The notes under the pieces: generated by a model
What the model saw: the letters and a program-made list of their open reading frames with translations, nothing else
The model's database searches: none
Told to the model about the DNA's origin: nothing
Made by a program: the position numbers and the translations under genes
Shown: piece by piece, positions 1 to 15,200 of the stretch
How positions within the stretch are numbered: position 1 is the first letter of the stretch
Layout: every line of letters begins with the position of its first letter
Source: Apoda limacodes
Taxonomy: Eukaryota; Arthropoda; Insecta; Lepidoptera; Limacodidae
Direction of reading: 5' to 3'
NCBI GenBank assembly: GCA_946406115.1
Contig: OX291544.1
Location: forward strand, 5,766,001 to 5,830,000
Length of the DNA: 64,000 nt

Positions 1-56
1 TGGTAACATCGTGGTGGATCGTAAATTCATAACCTAGTGGCTTTTCTCTATTGTAG

Positions 57-253
57 AGACGTAAACATTCACCAATGGCCTACAATTTGGATATCACTCC
101 TAATTATTCCTACATTTTCGACTTTGAAAGTGAGTTCATTCACCAGAACTCCAGAAAATGGATGAGAGAAAACTGGACTATAGCATTCTATTATGTTGGA
201 ATTTATATGGCTTTTATTTTTGGGGGCCAGTACTATATGCAGAATCGACCTAG
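57..253 (+). CDS. Elovl6: Elovl6 exon with start codon (coding 75-253)
   Basis: A polypyrimidine tract and TTGTAG end at 56, so the exon begins at 57 with 18 nt of 5' UTR before ATG at 75. It codes 59 residues plus two bases of an arginine codon and ends TAG|GTGAGT at 253/254. It carries the N-terminal WMRENW motif and the first membrane span. The upstream splice site means the transcription start lies outside the window. Confidence 0.93.
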
Positions 254-3200
254 GTGAGTTGTTGCTTTACTATCTTTACATTAGTACCTTCATAATTTCA
301 ATTTATATGCAAGACACTTCTATTACTTTACATTCCTTAGCAAATAGTCATGGTTTTTTTGGCTTGAGTTATATTGAAAGGGATGTAGATTTATATTAAT
401 ATCTATCAATATTAACTAAGTTCAAGTAGTTAAGAGCAAATTTTAATATTAGGTTAAGATTTTATTAATATACTTTGCTCATAATTAAAATAAAATAATA
501 ACTTACGAAACAAAACTTCTAAATAGAAATAAAAAAAATATTGAATATGATATTAAATTAGCATGTATTTCATTTATTTATTTATATAAAATGTGGTTGA
601 AACGGTATTTTATGTATCTGAAGATTCTAAAACCAACACAACTAAAATCTGATTGAAAAATCTAATGTTTTGTATCTATCAAGGAATTAATTAAGCCTAT
701 GTTTATTTTGATTATCTATTAATTTTGGCCTAAAACCCTGGTTGTTTGAATTAAAAACTGATAATTTATTTATTAACACAAATCTATTGTCATTATTATC
801 TGGTAAGATTTTTTGTGACATTTTATACTACGTGCACTATTTTTTAAGGTAATAATTTAATTTAAATAATTTCCGAACATCTGCAAACCAACCCTTATCT
901 ACCACTTTCGGCTGTAAACATCATTTCCTTAACATGTTGCATACATTCATGACTTTAAATTAGCAAAACAGTGGAATAAAACCCAATACTCATTTTCTTT
1001 GACCAAAGAAATGTACATTAAAATCAGTGAAAAGTTCAATCAAACAAGTCTTTGATATAAAATTATATGTAATACATTGTTAAACTGATAATAATGTTTT
1101 CATAAACAAAACAATGTAATGAAGTGTTACTCTATATCACAGAGTTCATATATTAATGGTTTACATTTGCATTTACCTACTCATTAATCAGTCAATAATC
1201 TCTGCAATAAATACAGTACAGTACAGGGTCAGGGTTAAAGATAATTTGTTGGTGGGTATGCTAATCAATACCTTATCAAAACATTGCATAATTTATTCAA
1301 AATATATTGTCTGATATTTCAAGATTGTTTCTTATGTTTAATAATAATAATAAATTTTTATCATGCATTTTTTTTGAGCAGCCATTTGTACTTGAAATGA
1401 GTTTTTTCCTTCATAAATTCTACCTTATGTAAATCAAAGTTTTTTATTTAAAAAATATTTAGGTAACTTAATTTGTGGTTTGTTTAGATTTAGCGCTGAT
1501 CAAAACAAACACAATGGGTTTTATATTAGTCATAGTAAGAACTACGTTAATATGTCTAATAGACAATCTAAGACACTAATAAACAGCAAATTTTCATTTT
1601 ATATGGAACTAAGGCAACACCCGATTACTGTTGATACAAACCTGGCCGTTTGTAATCACATAGTCTATAAAATAAATTCTTTAACAAAACCTTTCAGCAA
1701 GAGTTTTTGTCTTTTCTTGAACCATTTCTTTACAAAAATTAATAAAAACATTAGTTATCATCTCAGTTTTCATCTTTAACATATCAGTTTTCATCTCAGC
1801 CGCAAAAGTCCACTGCTGAACATAGGTCTCCCCCATAGATTTTTTTTTTTCGGGGTTTTGGATATGTTCACGAGTAAGTCGGAGCGTAGACTTCATCAGA
1901 CAGGACCTCTCAAGTATAACATTTATACTTGGACCGACATGATGACTTTATTGTACAAACTCTTCAGTACTTCGATATACCGATAGTCAATCTGGCATCG
2001 CTGGAGAGACTCAAGCACTGCCCATGTTTCGACCGAATCAAAGGCTTTTTCATAGTCCAAAAACGCTTAGCATAGTGGCAAGTTATACTCCTCAGTCTTT
2101 TGTATAACTTGCCGCAGCGTATGAATGTGGTCTATGGGTACTATAGCCTTTTTGGAAACCGGCTTGTTCGGGAGGCTGGAAGTCATCAAACCTGCGACTG
2201 AGACGGTTCGTGATGACCCTGGAGAACAGCTTATAAACATAGCTCAAAAGTGTGATGGGTCTGTAGTTCTTCAGCGAAGTGTTATCGCCTTTCTTGAAAA
2301 ACAGCACCACCACGCCTCTGCTCCATGCTTCTGGCGTTGTACCTTCAAGCAGGATGGTATTAAAGAGCTTCTGGAGGACTTTGAGTACTGGTGTTCCACC
2401 CGCTCTCAGAAGCTCAGCTGTGATTCTGCCATCATCCGGCGCCTTGTTGTCTTTTAGCTGTTTCAGGGCCACCCTAATCTCGTACAGGCTGATGTCCGGG
2501 ATATCTTCGGTATAGTGTTGGGTCAGCTTGGCTCTTGGGTCTTTGGCCAAGCTTGCAATGGGTTTAGTGACTGACTCATAGAGCTGTCCATAGAATCTCT
2601 CCACCTCCCTTAACACCTCTCGTTTAGTCGACGCTACACTGCCGTCTTCTCTCTTCAGCCTTGTCAGCCGGCTTTGCCCAATAGACATGTCTCTTGCGAA
2701 CACTTTGGAGCCTTGGTTCCGCTCTATAGTCTCCTTAATATTTTTGGGATTAAAGGAGCGGATGTCATGACGCAAGGATTTCGAGATTTGTTTATTGAGC
2801 TGCCCATATAACTTAACGTCATCGGAAGACTGCAGTGGCAGAGAGCGTCGTTTCTCCATGAGGTCTTGAGTTCGTCTCCAGAGTTTTTGAGGTCTATCTG
2901 TGCGGCGGGGTCTAAAGAATTTACAACCCACCATTTGGACAGTTTCTACTAAATCGCTACAAATCTCATCCACCGAAGCTACCATTCTCTAGGCAAGCGA
3001 AGCGATGACTAATCTCGAGTTGAAAATTTTCGGGGTTTTGGATATGTGCACGAGTAGGTCGGAGCGTAGAGTTCATCAGACGGGACCTCTCAAGTTTAAC
3101 ATTGATATCCATTGTGCCTCTTACCATTCGGTGATCACTACCGGTTTTCACCCTATGATCACTTTAAGAAAAAATATTAATAAACAGGTTTCAAACCCTA

Positions 3201-6200
3201 AATTATGATGAAACAGAAATCTCTTAAATATAATTTGGTTATTATGGTCGTCACCTGTAGCTTGGACCGGACAGTTTGATTGGTTGATAACTAACATAAA
3301 CGTGTTAATCATATATTTGGGATCAAATTAGAATTCAGGACATCCTCGAAATCCATGCTGGTTTTTTTGCTTAATGTTTTTCATCTCAAGACAATTCATC
3401 ACTGTACTTATATCAAAGTGTTAAATATTATGTTTATGAGTACTCAATTTTTTTTATTATTGATATGAGTATGTTTAATATTTGTTGTTACCTCAGCTAT
3501 TGTTTGTCCCCTACTAAAGGGCAGGGCATCAATTAGTGATTTTTTATTTGTGACTGCAGCAATTTGCAATCATTTATCTGTTGATTGTGATACTCACAAT
3601 TAAGTTATTGTAATGTTAACTAGCTTTTCACAGCAGTTTTACCCACACTAATTTACTGCTTCACTCCTAAGGGCTATAGCTTAAAGTTATGAGACGTCTT
3701 TACCTTTAAATATTGGGATATCAAATGCAAAAGAAATATTTAAATCAGACTAGTAGTTCTAGACATAAGTATGTTCAAACAAACAAACTATTAAGAGTTA
3801 AAATCAACATATTTTGAGTAACTGTTAATTAAGCAACAATGCTACCAGGGGCACAGGCTTCTCCATAGAAAAAGAAGACTTAGTTCATAATTCACCACTA
3901 GTGGCCACTGGACTGTGATTATTTTCAAGCTGCCCATAGGCCAGTTAACCTAGCTGTAAAGATTAGAATTCATTGTCTTTGGTCTACCAAAAAATTTTAA
4001 TGAGGTTCTTGTTTTCCTGAATTAAGATATTTAAGCAGTTACTTAATTTACTGATTAAAAATCTATACATTTCCAAATTTCAATTTAACGTTGGTTTAAT
4101 TATGACGAAAATATTAAATTATATGCACAGTCGGCAGCACACCTGCTTCGTCAGTCATCGGCGAATGGCCACCTCTCGGCTCACTGCCGGTAAAGCCTAA
4201 GCCTCCTTCTACTGGCGTTTAATGGTTGAGGCAAGTAGCAAGCAATCATATCAGCCTATATTGGTCCACTGCTGGACATTTTCTTTTCGCGCCCCCCTTT
4301 AGCTGTTTGGAAAAATTAATTTTCAAATTCAAAAGGATTAACAAGTTGCTTATACTGTGAAAATTTTAAGACTGTAGCTCCAATTTAAAAAAAAAAATCT
4401 TTTGGCTGTAAAACCTGTATGACAGTCTACGGACTGACAGACGGACCGACGTTCACGTGGCAGCAATTGGGTTCCGTTTTTTAATCGTGATGTATGAAAC
4501 CATAAAAATTAAAGTTCAAAGTCAACTATTGATCAGCAGCAAGCAGAAGAAATAGGTTTGTTTAGTCCTTGGCTACTTTTTTTTTATGGGGTATGTATGA
4601 ACCTAACACATTGTCAGAAAAATCTAAAAATCTCCAAAGGACTAACACATACACTGAAATAACTTTTAAAAATAACACTATTTACTTACTTTAGTCAAAT
4701 AGTTTCTGAGATATAGCTGTAACTCAGCTGTAGATTACTCTCGGGTCTCAACAACGTAGTATCGGCCACGGAACTGTACCCTAAGCATGGCCTTACATGC
4801 TCTTAACCATTTTAAGTGTACATTAGTAAAAATAAACGCAACGGATAGCAACCGCGACGGGCGTCTGTCGAAGACATATACAAAAAGCGGTAGGGCGCAG
4901 GTGCAGTCCCGAGCTGTTTAGACAACAAAGTTAGTATTAGGTTCAAGCAACCCTTTAATACATTTTTAAAAACATTTCCTACGACATCGCACACAATGGG
5001 GTCTGCAAAAGCAAATTATTCTTATATGATAAAAATATCTATTTCACCCTTATATTTTTTTAAAATTATATTACAAAACTGTATGGAGAAGTTCACACAA
5101 CACAAGACACTTTTTTGTAAAGTTTTGTCAAAAATCATTGGGCATTATGACATACAGATAGATATTTCGTAACTTATTCGATTCTGTTTTTGCCATTTAT
5201 ATACGGAACCCCTAAAACTGTACTGCAAAATTCTATTCTGTCAGTGTGTAAAGCTTACAGCAGCGTGTAGGCGGGATACTCAATAGCAGCAAATAAAAGG
5301 TGGAAGCTGGGAGGGGGAGATTTATAAAAGGAGCCGGGCCGGTGAGGGAGGAATGGGGAGTTCTTGTGAATGAAACTCCGCATCTGATCTGCAACGTTAT
5401 ATAACTTGGCATACATTCTCTGTTTTATTAATATACTTGATCGCTATTTTTCTTGTGGTTTGATATTTCTTTGTTGATATTAAGTAAATTGATATTTACA
5501 AAAGGTGTGAGTTTGACTGTTTGTTTCTGTGTACACGTGTGGTATAATATCCGAAACTACTGGACCGATTTATACCCAGTTTAAAAGCAACATTACTTGA
5601 GATGGCTATATTTTGTTATGTAAATTTTAAGGTTTTATTAGATAACAGGAAGTCACAGCGGAAACCTAGCGAGTCGAGCAAATCTCACACTGGACCGTTT
5701 TTTTTATTTGTTGTTATACTTTAGAACTCAAACTACAATCACTGCAACTTTGAAACTTGTGTGTAGGTATTACAGTTGTTACGATAGAGCAATAACATTT
5801 TAAACGTTTTTGAAGAGAATAACAAACCTCTTTCATTACGTAAGAGCTCATTATGTAAGAGCTCATTATATACATATATATTATTCTTATTATAATACTA
5901 GCGGAATAACTTCGTCTTCGCCACATTTAGGGAATAAAAACTATGTAATAAGTCAGTTGTTATTGCTACAACTTAACCGCGTTCAACCAGTTGCATAATA
6001 ATATATGAATTAACCTCCAAGAAGCTTATTACAAAATTGACTATTTCATGTTATTATTTTGTAAAAAATAAACACTATCGCGATGTATATGTTGTAGTAC
6101 GCCACAGGGCCGTAGCTAAGGGGCGGCATTGTGGGGCAATGCCCTACCTTGAAATATCAATTACCTACCTTGAAATACTAAACTACTTCTTAAAAGAACC

Positions 6201-9200
6201 ATAAACTAAGGTATAATATATATAAATTGTTTTCCCGTACTATAAATTGATACCATTTTGCTTTTATTTTCCCGCGATCCCACCCAATTACCTTCTACCT
6301 TAATTCACGTTCACAAACAGGTAAAATAATGAAAGATAGAAAAATTACTTGCGCCGTACCCTAGCCTATTTAACTCTATTAACAGCCAGCTGCGCCATCT
6401 TATGATAAGCAAAAGGTATACATTATTTTTGATAACTTACTATTCAGGCAGCGCACGACACGAAAGATCTCAAAAGGGACATATGCTCCCGTTTTTTTTA
6501 AACCTATTGGTCTTAGCTTGATTTTACATAGCCTATGTTTCTTCCAGATAAATACATTTTCTCAATGCTACGATATGCGACCATATCTTGCACAAGCTTC
6601 TTTGGGATAAATCGTACTTGCATTATCAGAGAGCGACCCGCAATGTTTCATATTTGACCACTCGAGCGACCGGTCAAATATCAAATTTAAAAATGGAACG
6701 ATTTTTTTTAAAACCCGAACCTTAATAACTAAAGAAAGAGATAACTCATCAAGGTCGGAGTAACACAACAAATATAATGCGCTATTAAAATAATTTAAAA
6801 AAGTAAAAAAAAGAAACGTCATTAATTTAAGTATAATTACTTGGTATAATCACCTGAAGTCGTCGGATGTAAAACTAAGGTTTATGACCATGTAGAAAGG
6901 AAGCCTACCTTCAAACTGAACGAGGCCGCGAAGATTTGTAGCTAAAGGACGCGTTTGCAAATCTATTAAAAAATTAGGTATTTTTTAGTAGATTTTGTTA
7001 CCTGTGAAAAACTGGATAAAATGTTTCTATAAATTATAATAAGAATAGATTATTAATTTATCTCCGAAGCAGAGCAGTTTTATATCATAAAGCCTTTTTT
7101 CCATTGCTGACATAAATTGATGGATTCTGGTTTAGTTTAGGTATATTTTTATTTGTTAACGTAAAGGCTAAATCTCGATAATGTACTGATATATTTAGTA
7201 AAATAAAAATAAATACACAATAAACAAATTTCAAATTTCGAGGAACCATCTTAATTTTATCATAATTAAAAATAGATCATAATAATAATACTTTTACCAA
7301 GAAAAATATACTTAAACTGAACCCGAAACCATCAATTTTGTGTTGAGAGGCAACGAAAAGTAGACTTTATAATATTCAATAAAAAAAATACCAAGACCAA
7401 CAAAAAAAATAACATTATTTGATCATTTTGATAACTGCAATAAACAAAGGAAATCTGTATAATTTCTTAGCGTTATACCATACAAGAAAACTCTTCTGAC
7501 CCGTAGTCAAAAATAATCTATTACATAACCATATTAAAATGCAGTCAACCACGCGACACTAAAGACACCAGCTCAGGTAAGAGTTGATTGTACATACACA
7601 GCCTCTTGAAACCAATTCCAATCACAAATCCATTTGACAGTTGTGAAAAGTCTCTCGCTATAGAACGAAAAGATTAAAATTGGTTTAAAGAATGAGCAAG
7701 CCGTTATGTTAAAATCTTAATAGACTGATAGGTATGCAATGTCGCCAATGTAACGCTATGTAATACATCTCTTATCAAACCTACAGCAAGGCAATCGTAG
7801 TAATACGTCAATAAGATAAAACTTGAGGTTTTAGCACGCATTGTTTAGGTAGCAAGAGACGTGTTACGTGGATTGCTATAGTAGGAAACAGATGGTCACG
7901 TGGTTTTGATAGATCAGATAATTTTATTATAGTTAAAATTAAAACTGAGTTCAGACAAAACAAACACCGAACGTTAGTTTTTTTTTTGGGAATTCAACAG
8001 AAACTTTTATCGAAGACAATTTGGAGATATGTGTCAGTAATGCAGGTTGAAATCATTTGCGTCTCTTTAAAACATACTTCCTAGTGTACATTATTCTAGT
8101 CTTTGTATACCTATACATACTTCTTCAGGATTGGATGCCAACATCTGGTGGTCTATTTTTAACCGAATTAAAAAAAGAGGTTCTTAGCTTCACCCGTTTG
8201 TTTGGCTAACGCCGTTTAAGCGACATCAAGAATGGATTTGAATGCAGGCATAACAAATTAACGCTAACAAAGTTTTTACGTTACGTTTTAATTTCGTTTG
8301 AACGAAAACGTAATTTGTGTCAGGAAAAACTGCTTAAGCCAAAATCACAAAAAAAATCTATGTATAAAGTCTATCTTTTCTCAAATTGTAGAAAATTTGT
8401 GTCGCATCAATCACATCAAATTCAAACTCTACCTTAACTTACCGAAGTTTCAAGCGACAAAAAGTGTTTAGATCGCCACAAATCTTGGCTTAAACAACGC
8501 AGAAAAATCTGGAGATTTATATATGTAATACTAGCTGTCCCGGCGAACGTTGTTCCGCTGCCGTCCCTCTGTACCCGGCGAAAGTTGGTTTTTACCTATA
8601 GTGCCCGAGTCCGGCTCGCACTTGACATATCGAGATAAAAACTATCCTATCTTTTAAGTTGGATCAAATAACAGATATTTACGAAGTTTGATCAAAATCG
8701 GTTCAGTAGTTTAGGAGTCCATTGAGGACAAACATTGTGACACGAGATTTATATATATTAAGATAATTATAATATCGGCCAGGATGTCGCTTAATACAAA
8801 TAGCCCGTGAACCCTCGTTATGGTATAAAAACGAGAACGTAGGTATTAACCGGTAATTACGTATTGAACAATGTGTTCGATTTTGTCCATGTGGTGCCAT
8901 GTGTTCATTCGTGCATGTCCGATAGCCCTGCTTATCGTGTAAGTACTTATCGCTGGTGCAGACGTTCGCGACCGGTGAGACACATAATATTGATAACATT
9001 TCACTTCGCTCAGATAGCATAGTGCTCTGACGAACTGTTTTAAAGAGAATGCGATTCGGAACGCCTTTCAGTGTGCTTCATAAAAACGAATTTCTCTCTT
9101 ATTTTTGACACTTGCAGATCAAACACCACGAAATTTTGAAGACCTGTTCAAGTAATAAATATCTAGGTCAGCAGTGTGCCAGTTTTCTATTAAATTTTAT

Positions 9201-12200
9201 AATTCAAAAGTTATACAGGATTCTAGTTTTTCATACAAATGGTTTCAAATAATATTTCTAGTTAATAAAAACATTTTACAAGATTTTGGAAAACCACTGA
9301 CATAAGGTATTTGGGATTATGACTAAGAAATGTCACAGTGTTTGTTCAGTAAATACATACATACACACATAGAACATCACGCCTGTTTCCCAGAGGGGTA
9401 GGCAGAGACCAAAGACTGCCACTTGCTACGATCCTGGCATACCGCTCTTGCCTCATCTATACGCATCAATGCTTTTATACATTACCTACGGTTCCGAGTA
9501 TTCCGGACCTGGCCTTTTCTGAGAACGTACTCAATTTGATCTACATACGTTTGCCGAGGTCTACCTCTACCGACCCTACTAATTGCTTCAGATTCATAAA
9601 TCTGTTTCGTGCATCTATTTTCGTTCATTCTTTAGATCAGTAAATGTCAAAAACAAATAAAAAATTCGTTTGTATGAAGCCCGCTGCGAATCGTATTCCT
9701 TTAAACAGCTCACATCGCTAAGCGAGTTGAAACTTTGGCCCTCGGAAAGGCTTCTCTTGTACTGGTACTAATCTCTATGAATAATTTAATTTATTCTTCG
9801 ATTTCTTTTACTTTCTAGTGTTGAGCTCTTACTATATCCTAAACAGGTCCTGAAAAGTAAGAACCTTTTCGAATTTAACTGAGGGCTTTCCCTTCTGTTC
9901 CATGGGCTTACCAAACACGGTATGATTATCACAATCTTTCTACCTTGACACTCATCGTACCCTTAGTACTTAATTAACGGCTATAGAGGTGACCATGCGC
10001 AGGGGCCAATTGATTCTCTTAATATCTTACGAGTACATGTGACCTTTTGGATCTATTCCACAGATAATTGCAAAAGTATTAAACACACATTTTGAATCGT
10101 TAAGAGAATTAAGAATTTTCTTTACAAACTAATTACAATACCTACTGGTTTATTGCCAACAACATAACCAATGAATTATAATATTAATGCCAAACGTAAA
10201 ATAATATTATAGTGAATCAACTAATAAATACAAATTTTGTATTGAAAAACTTAACAAACAAGCTTCATAATGTTTGTTTAATTTGTTTACAAACAGTATA
10301 ACGTGCATATTTAAAAAATAGATTAAAAAATAAATACAAAAGGTATAGTTAAAATAAAACAGAGTAATTGTAAACTGGAGTTTATTTTTAACAACAACAT
10401 CATTTAAATGCTGACCCTTTCTAAGACGCCACTCCTCTAACCGCAACCGAAACTATTGAAAACTTTCTTCAAAATGGACCAATTATTCCTCTGCCAGAGA
10501 TTGCTGCCCATACCGTCCGTCACTTTAGGACTATGCAGTGGTTTCTGGTGTTCAAGTTTTACTGTTCCAGTAACGAAAATTTTGACCGTTTACGAACTCA
10601 AAATTTGAAAATCGATTAAGCATTTCATTAGCGAATGCGAGCCTTGCTCTGAAGTCGGACTCTTTTCAATTCTTGTGTTAATTGCAGCTTGTTCGGATCA
10701 AACCAATTAAGATCCAAGTTTAAAATTCGTAGCAAACTTCGTGTTATTAAGGGCCACTTGCGCTCCTCAGGGTTAGCGCCATTTTTGTCAAGTTATAAAG
10801 TTAACCTGAGTCAAAGTCATATTTGTCTTGCGCTACTACTTAACCCGGGTCACTGCCGAGTTAAATATTAAAAATTTAACCCGCATCCATCGGAGGGTTA
10901 AGTCGCTAACCCCGCCATATTGCGTCAACATTTTTAAGTTAAATTCGTTTTCATATCGATTTTCTGGTTAAATTTATATTATTTTTCGATTATGAGTAGT
11001 TACCTATAACTATAAATAGGCAAGTAGATAGATAACATTTAATTTTCTGACGAATACATTTACTAAAACCATTTTAATAGAACTGTGCAAGAACAAAGTG
11101 TTTAGGTATTTTAAAAGTATGAGAAAAAAAAACTTTTACTCACTATTGTCAGATAATATATATAGGTATGTACACTGAATTCCGAGGTTCATTATTTTTG
11201 CTTCTGCTGCCTGCAGGCATTCAAGGTACCTCGGTTTTTTCTCTATATTCAACACATACACATAGGCAAAGACTCCATCGTAGAAAAAAATGGAGCAAGA
11301 ACGAATGCGTTAAGACAACGAAAGATCTTTAGTAGGTCTATTTTTAACACTCTAGTTTCACAATTCAAATTAAATAAATATGTAGTGAATAAACCGACAA
11401 ACTGAGTACCTACGTACGAGTATAATGCAAAACATGGAATAACATCATTTTTAAAAGCATCTTCCATTCCTAAAACGTCATTCATAAACATCTGGCGTTC
11501 GGCTGCATGGCTTCACGAAGGAGTCGAAGGACGACATAATAAGGTATTATCTTTGAAAGTTCATTGTAGAAGAATAACAGAGATTGTAAATAGAGATAGA
11601 TTTATTGTTTCTAACAAGAGAGAGCGAGACCCATATATACTTATATATACGAATTTCTTATTTAGGCGGTTTATAAAAGCATGCACATTTATTTTTATTA
11701 TGTTGTCACTTCTGAGGAATAGTTAACTTTCTGCTTCTGCAAGACAATTGACGAGTTATCTAGTTATACATTTGACCCAGGTTTAGTTATTTAGCTAGTT
11801 ATTTATTTAACCCTGAATCTTCCGCAAGTCGGCCTAAGTGTAAGTGTAAGACAGACGATCTCTTGCGTGTAGACATTTAATTTTGTGAATGTTCTCGTAC
11901 AGACTGCATAACTCTCTCAATATTTTCTTCGAGCCTGATGTTTTTATACAACCTTATGCTCGTGGTTTAAACGTTGAATCGGTTTCTTCAAAACGATTTA
12001 CCCATATTTTAATTAAATTAGCACTCGGAGCTTCACTAATTCGCACTAGACAATATGTATGAACGACAGTTCTCCTTAAATGCGCGACGCTTCCCGTCGA
12101 AGTGACTCATTTTGACTAAAGCACCAACCATAGTAGCCCGCGCGCTTTCTACGCCGCAAAAAATTATGCAAAATGCATGTCCTGCGCCAACCTGTATTAA

Positions 12201-15200
12201 TTTATTTAGATACTACACTTTTTTTGCTATCGAAGCGTAAACATATTGATATCGTTTACGAAGATTAACACATAAATAAATAATTGTCAATGTAAGTGAC
12301 AATATCATATGTCATTGGTGCAATCTACAAAAGACTTTAATGTGTCGGAAGGTCGAACCTTATCATTCCACCATTTACTCGTAAACACACATAGAGTGTG
12401 TTCGTTTTGGGATAAAAAGTTCCCACGTTTGATACTTTTTACACTTTTGATAACGACACGCCAGTTTCGTCACCGACATCCATCGTTCGTGTAGCTTTGA
12501 AACTTTTTGCAGCTAGTATTAACAAAATGTTTGTATGCCAAACAAACGGTTGACGTACATAAACACACACTACCATATACAATGAATATGTATAGGAAGT
12601 TTGACAGATTAACATTAAAACCCCACCTGCAAACATGACTCTAAAGTTTCATTTTTCGGTAGCAAAAGTGACAAGAATAACAAAAATATAAACGTAAACG
12701 TAAACGAACGCATGACAGTTTGTTACAGACGATATGATTCTTTTGTCACCAATGCTAAACGAACGGATGACAGGTGACAAAATTAAAGAAAATAATGATT
12801 CTACATCCTAAAACGAACGGACCCACAAAAGGATTTGGTTAAATAATAAAATATTGGTTTAAAATAAAGGTTCACATGTTTAAGTTTTGGGGCTTACTCA
12901 AGGTCATAACGGCCTCCATATTTGTAAGGTAGTCCATATACAATGAATCCGAATTTTGCAATTCATTGTTATATCATCATATGTAGTTAAGTATGACATA
13001 TCAAACTATATGTATTAATGGTAAAAATAAAACACTGCAAACTATCAAATTATTCATGTAGGGAATTTGTTAAAACAAACTACGTTATATACCTAATAAT
13101 AAATTACTATTATCTATAAAAATTAAATGTTTTTTTTTTTTTTTACATTTGCATTGATTGAATGAAAGGTAAATTGCGATTGACGAATATGACGTATTAA
13201 AAAAACTACGTACTAGGTCTCGTTCAAACCAATTTTCGGTGGAAGTTTGCATGGTAATGTACATCATATATTATTATTTACCCCAAAAATTTATAGTTTT
13301 TTTTCTATTTTTGTGTGGAAATCTTAATGTGGTTCACAGAATTCAACAGTATAGTTCTTATACTTTCGGTAAAAAGTGGCTGTGACATACGGACGGACAG
13401 ACAGACAGACAGACATAACGAATCCATATGGGTACGGAACCCTAAAAATCATAACAATCGAATGCATAAGATCTATTATTTTAAAATATGAATTAATAAA
13501 CCTTTTTCAATTAAAAAAAAAACAATTAACCTCCTTGTTTTTAAAAATTAACGGTTTCAAAAGGATAGTAAATTAAACTAGATTGCGGTGGCGGTAGCGG
13601 CCCTCGCTGATGCCGCGCTAACAAGTTCATTGTGTCAAGTTCAAGACTGTACAGTACAGTATCTTTGACCCAACATCGACTATCATTAATTTGATTTAGC
13701 TTTATTATCATCGTCTTGCTTATTAAACGGGCATTAGCATAGCTCTAAAAACTTGTTAACCTTCTTTGCCATTTTTCATAAAGTTGCAATTTTAGGTTTC
13801 TGTCGTTAAGATGCGAATATTCAATAAAAACATGAATATGTATGTATGTTAGATTTTGTTGTTGAATTTGTTGTTCAAATGTTGGATTTCTGTTCAAGTA
13901 CAGGGAAACACAAAAATGTAATCATTTTCCTGCATTGGTTATCTCCGTTTACGAACTACGAGTATTAAGGTCGGTAACTCGTTACACGTGAGAATAGTAA
14001 CCGAAGCTATGAGACCCAGACACTGAAAATAAATAATGCCACTTGCTGAAAATTAAACGCAACTGTTGAAACACTGCTACAGAAGAACGAATTCATTACA
14101 TTGAATATTTAGATTCATGCTTAACCTACTGATACCGGAATCTAAACGAAAATACCTCATTAACGACTTTAACTGAATAATTAGAGTACGCCACAAAATC
14201 CTTGAATTTTGATTTACTTTGATTTTGAGGTACTTACCTACGCCCAAAAATATTAAGTGAAGCTTGGAAAAAAATATACTAAATCTGAATAACAAAAATG
14301 CAAGAATGCAAATATCCCTTCGAAATACGATTACATTCGGTTAGAATATGATTGTATTCTATTGACTATGTCCATTCGCAAGCCTTTAAAAATACTCCTA
14401 CGAAGAAACGAAACTTGACCGATTATTTTGCTTAGGTACTCATTAAAAAAGTAACTAAAATTTTGAGAATAGGACAAGGAAGCTGAAAACTGCAAATAAA
14501 AAATTAAAAAAACGCAAATGTTAGAATTCTGCAGAAGCAAAGAAACAAAAAAAAATCAAACGCATGTTTAGTATTGGAACACTTTTACAGAAGAACGAAT
14601 TCATTACATTAAAAACCTAACTTGCTAATAACGAAAGCTAAACGAAAATAACCCTTAAACCACCCTAAACTGACAAAAAAGCAATGAATAAAATGCAAAA
14701 GTAGGAATGCCAGTGAAGCGACGAGCGAGGAATAAGAATTGGAATGCTCATATAGAAAAACAAAACTACTGAAGCTACACAGATATCCACCGAATAAGCT
14801 AATGCAAATGAATACCATAAAAAAATAAAACAAAATTCAGATGTCAGCACGCAGACCACAAACGGCAAAGCAGTCACTATTCTCTTCTCGTATATATCTA
14901 TCATCCAGCTGGCTTAAGGGTGCTAGTACCCGTCGGCTCTATCCCTCCCACTCCACATCCTAGACTGCGGAAGTCTGTCTGCCGTCTTACTGGTATCTTG
15001 GGCAGAGTCAATAGGCACACACGGGAATGCCGTGAGATGGACGGGACACTACTAGAATCACTCACTAATGCGGACTGGAAATGCCGCATACCTTCCAGTG
15101 GTTAAGGACCCTCCGTTTCTTCAATTACCACCTTTTTGAATGCTTGCGCTGTTTCAGCTCATAGTTTTGAGCACTATACAGAACCCCGCCATTGACTGCT

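Larger units (their letters stand above)
3170..8530. other. Elovl6 intron 1, mostly featureless
   Basis: Apart from the repeats at 4128-4285 and 4395-4485 and the GC patch at 5270-5400, I see no gene. At 3495-3530 a decayed 'gtcccctactaaagggca' word may be another non-LTR end. Near 5830-5870 a 15-bp word is duplicated. 5500-5720 reads like a worn moth repeat (AACTACTGGACCGATTT). Confidence 0.5.
8770..12395. other. Elovl6 intron 1, repeats only
   Basis: Contains the non-LTR end at 9341-9640, the transposase relic at 10371-10553 and the possible MITE at 10745-10930. Otherwise AT-rich, with no supported gene. Confidence 0.5.

Noticed and set aside
2125..2515. Two + strand open frames of 78-110 codons
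   Set aside because: They are antisense shadows of the RTE-like reverse transcriptase.
14609..14904. Two overlapping minus-strand frames with membrane-like peptides
   Set aside because: Hydrophobic peptides are expected by chance from AT-rich DNA; there is no homology, splice context or start context.
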